The translations under genes were made by a program, and so were the position numbers. The notes under the pieces were generated by a model. It did not search any database, was not told the origin of the DNA, and worked only from the letters and a program-made list of their open reading frames with translations. From Burkholderiales bacterium (GTDB taxonomy: Bacteria > Pseudomonadota > Gammaproteobacteria > Burkholderiales > CAIKXV01): a stretch of DNA of 7,366 nucleotides. The stretch covers positions 1 through 7,366 of the forward strand of contig JAIENF010000447.1 in NCBI GenBank assembly GCA_019751575.1, in the 5' to 3' direction. Below, piece by piece: positions 5,942 to 7,366 of this stretch (its first letter is position 1; every line of letters starts with the position of its first letter).

Positions 5942-7069
5942 ATGAACGACCGCGAACACCCCATCGAGTTCACCGCCAGCGGCAGCGAGTATTTCCGGAT
6001 CTGGATCGTCAACCTGGCGCTGACCATCGTCACCGTCGGCATCTACTCGGCCTGGGCGAAGGTGCGCAGGCTGACATAATTCTACCGCAGCACGCGGGGG
6101 GCCGGATCGGTGTTCGACTACCACGGCTCGCCGCTGGCGATCCTGCGCGGCCGGCTGATCGCACTGGTGCTGGTGGCCGGCTGGTCCGGCCTGGGCTACT
6201 TCTCGCCGGTCGTCGCGCTCATGATCCTCCTGACCATCGCCGGGCTGATGCCCTTCCTGATCCAGCGCTCGTTCCGGTTCAAGCTCCATCAGTCGAGCTA
6301 CCGGGGCATCCGTTTCCGCTTCAGCGGCACGCTGGGCAACGCCTACCGCGTGGTGCTGGTGCCGATCGCCTTCTTCCTGCTGCCGGGCGCGCTCGGCGTG
6401 ATGTTCGGACCGGACAGCCCCGGCGACGCGCCGGACGCGTCGGTCGCGTCGCTGGTGGTGCTGGCATCGCTGGTGGTCGCCGCGCTGGTGCCGCGCTTCC
6501 ACCACGGACTGAAGCGCTACCAGCACGACCATGCCGCCTTCGGCACCACCGGCAGCGCATTCGACGTCGGCGTGCGCGCGTTCTACGGCATCTACGGGCG
6601 GGTCTGGGCGCTGTTGCTGCTGCTGGGCATCAGCCTGGGGGGCATGGTCGCCGGCCTGGCCTGGCTCGCGTTCTCGGTGGGCAACGCATTCGGCGACGGC
6701 TTCATCCCGTTCATGCTGCTGGTCAGCGTCCTCTTCTACGGGTCGATGCTCGCCGTGATGGCCCTGTTCGCCGCGCGCCTGCAGAACGTCGTCTGGAACG
6801 GCACCACGATCGGCGACCTGTCGTTCCGCAGCGCCATCGAGGCGATGCCGCTGGCGCGCCTGTACCTGAAGAACGCGCTGCTGGTGGTCTTTACCCTGGG
6901 CCTCTACACGCCGTTCGCCGTGGTCAACACGATGCGCTACCGGCTGCAGTCGGTGACCCTGCTCGCACCCGCCGGGCTCGATGCGTTCATGGCCGACGCG
7001 CGGCCGGGCGAGGAGAGCGCCACCGGCGAAGGTGCGGTCGACCTGTTCGACATCGACATCGCCCTGTGA
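5942..7069 (+). pseudogene. DUF898 (YjgN-like) membrane protein gene with in-frame TAA at codon 46
   Basis: Read in a single frame from ATG 5942, the product would be a 375-residue DUF898 multi-pass inner-membrane protein, close to the length of E. coli YjgN. The N-terminal part, with EYFRIWIVNL and TVGIYSAWAKVRRL (residues about 16-44), is the family's hallmark, and FDYHGSPLAILRGRL continues it after the break. Between them a TAA (6077-6079) interrupts the motif; the family usually reads R-R-L-x-Y-F-Y-x-x-T here, so the stop replaces the first Tyr and one TAC/TAT-to-TAA change explains it. No frameshift is needed. Several hydrophobic helices follow (roughly 6150-6270, 6340-6400, 6440-6500, 6600-6690, 6700-6780 and 6870-6930). 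The gene starts 16 nt after the VOC stop with only a distant GAGG. It is either a recent nonsense mutant or a sequencing error. DUF898 function is unknown. Confidence 0.8.
6110..7069 (+). CDS. Intact downstream part of the DUF898 gene, possible GTG re-initiation product
   Basis: After the TAA the frame stays open for 319 codons from GTG 6110 (FDYHGSPLAIL). A run of six G (6096-6101) lies 8 nt before the GTG and could serve as a poor ribosome site, so a shortened protein might be made by re-initiation about 30 nt after the stop. It would lack the first membrane segment and the WAKVRR motif that define the family's N-terminus. Five or so transmembrane helices, a helix-flanking RSFRFKLHQSSYRGIRFRFS segment, and an acidic tail ending DLFDIDIAL remain. 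This is the same locus as the interrupted gene, listed separately because it is the longest uninterrupted reading frame there. Whether it is translated is unknown. Confidence 0.5.
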   Translation: MFDYHGSPLAILRGRLIALVLVAGWSGLGYFSPVVALMILLTIAGLMPFLIQRSFRFKLHQSSYRGIRFRFSGTLGNAYRVVLVPIAFFLLPGALGVMFGPDSPGDAPDASVASLVVLASLVVAALVPRFHHGLKRYQHDHAAFGTTGSAFDVGVRAFYGIYGRVWALLLLLGISLGGMVAGLAWLAFSVGNAFGDGFIPFMLLVSVLFYGSMLAVMALFAARLQNVVWNGTTIGDLSFRSAIEAMPLARLYLKNALLVVFTLGLYTPFAVVNTMRYRLQSVTLLAPAGLDAFMADARPGEESATGEGAVDLFDIDIAL

Positions 7070-7366
7070 GCGAGCCGGTCGCAGTGCGGTACTTCGATGG
7101 CCGAAGCGCGCGGCCGATGCCGGCCCTGCTGTCGGTCGAGGGCGGCATCGCCCGGCTGGAAGCGGAATCGTTCTTGCTGAGCTTCGAACTGCACCAGCTG
7201 CGCGTGTCCGAAGCGATGTCCCGCGGCCCGCGGCTGGTCACCCTGCCCGATGGCAGCCACTGCGAAGTCGACGATGCCGCGGCCTTCGCTGCGATGCTCG
7301 ACCGGACCGGCTATCGCGAGCCCCTCGTGTCCCGGCTGCAATCGCGCTGGCGCAACGTGCTGCTGG
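7066..7366 (+). CDS. N-terminal part of a probable M48-family metallopeptidase gene (runs off right edge)
   Basis: The frame opens at GTG 7066, overlapping the DUF898 stop by 4 nt (GTGA), and stays open for 100 codons to the window end. The visible N-terminus reads VRYFDGRSARPMPALLSVEG near the start, then LHQLRVSEAMSRGPRLVTLP and DGSHCEV, ending with REPLVSRLQSRWRNVLL just before the edge. That pattern (YFDGRSA-R, an RVS-x-x-x-x-x-G-PR-L-x-LPDG segment, then a Trp-containing helix entering the membrane) is what I recall for the soluble N-terminal domain of membrane M48 (HtpX/Oma1-like) zinc proteases encoded next to DUF898 genes in betaproteobacteria. The HExxH zinc motif would lie beyond the window, so protease activity is an inference from domain and context. 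There is no separate ribosome site; translation is likely coupled to the DUF898 gene. Confidence 0.65.
   Translation, partial: MSEPVAVRYFDGRSARPMPALLSVEGGIARLEAESFLLSFELHQLRVSEAMSRGPRLVTLPDGSHCEVDDAAAFAAMLDRTGYREPLVSRLQSRWRNVLL

Noticed and set aside
3976..6042. 688-codon open frame on the minus strand
   Set aside because: It lies antisense to the CoA-transferase, VOC and start of the DUF898 genes, all with clear family motifs. Its translation is His/Arg/Gly/Ala-rich low-complexity text typical of antisense frames in GC-rich DNA.
6077..6079. TAA read as programmed readthrough or recoding
   Set aside because: Ochre is not used for selenocysteine or pyrrolysine, and I see no recoding structure; a Tyr-to-stop substitution or sequence error is simpler.

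Overview
The window is dense, GC-rich bacterial DNA with short intergenic gaps and operon-style stop/start junctions. Gene content fits a betaproteobacterium of Burkholderiales type: a GntR/HutC regulator beside an enolase-superfamily enzyme, a class III CoA-transferase and a crotonase, followed by a DUF898-M48 membrane gene pair. That taxonomic placement is inferred from style and composition, not from a marker gene.

Layout. Positions 1-3096 are a leftward operon. In transcription order it holds a GntR/HutC-family repressor (3096-2290), a muconate-lactonizing/mandelate-racemase-type enzyme (2258-1152), a 3-hydroxyisobutyrate-dehydrogenase-family reductase (1149-241), and the first 79 codons of a predicted exported protein that runs off the left edge (238-1). 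The last two junctions have the form TGA-2 nt-ATG, suggesting translational coupling. A 161-bp divergent control region (3097-3257) holds a perfect 14-bp palindrome, TTTGTCCGGACAAA, the best candidate operator for the GntR protein. Rightward from there run a crotonase with MenB/BadI-like features (3258-4205), a class III (CaiB/BaiF) CoA-transferase (4216-5475) and a glyoxalase-fold protein resembling methylmalonyl-CoA epimerase (5479-5925). The last part, 5942-7366, is a different module. It has a DUF898 (YjgN-like) membrane protein gene interrupted by an in-frame TAA at codon 46, overlapping by 4 nt the start of a gene whose N-terminus resembles that preceding M48 metallopeptidase domains. 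That gene runs off the right edge.

How it may work together (inference). The two divergent operons look like one regulated catabolic locus for an organic acid. The CoA-transferase would activate the acid, the crotonase would hydrate, isomerise or cleave the CoA ester, and the VOC protein could epimerise an alpha-substituted acyl-CoA. The enolase-superfamily enzyme and the beta-hydroxyacid dehydrogenase would act on the free acid upstream or downstream. The substrate cannot be named from sequence. The most notable points are the unusual active site of the crotonase, the combination of MenC-superfamily and MenB-like enzymes with a CoA-transferase in a non-menaquinone setting, and the nonsense codon in the DUF898 gene.
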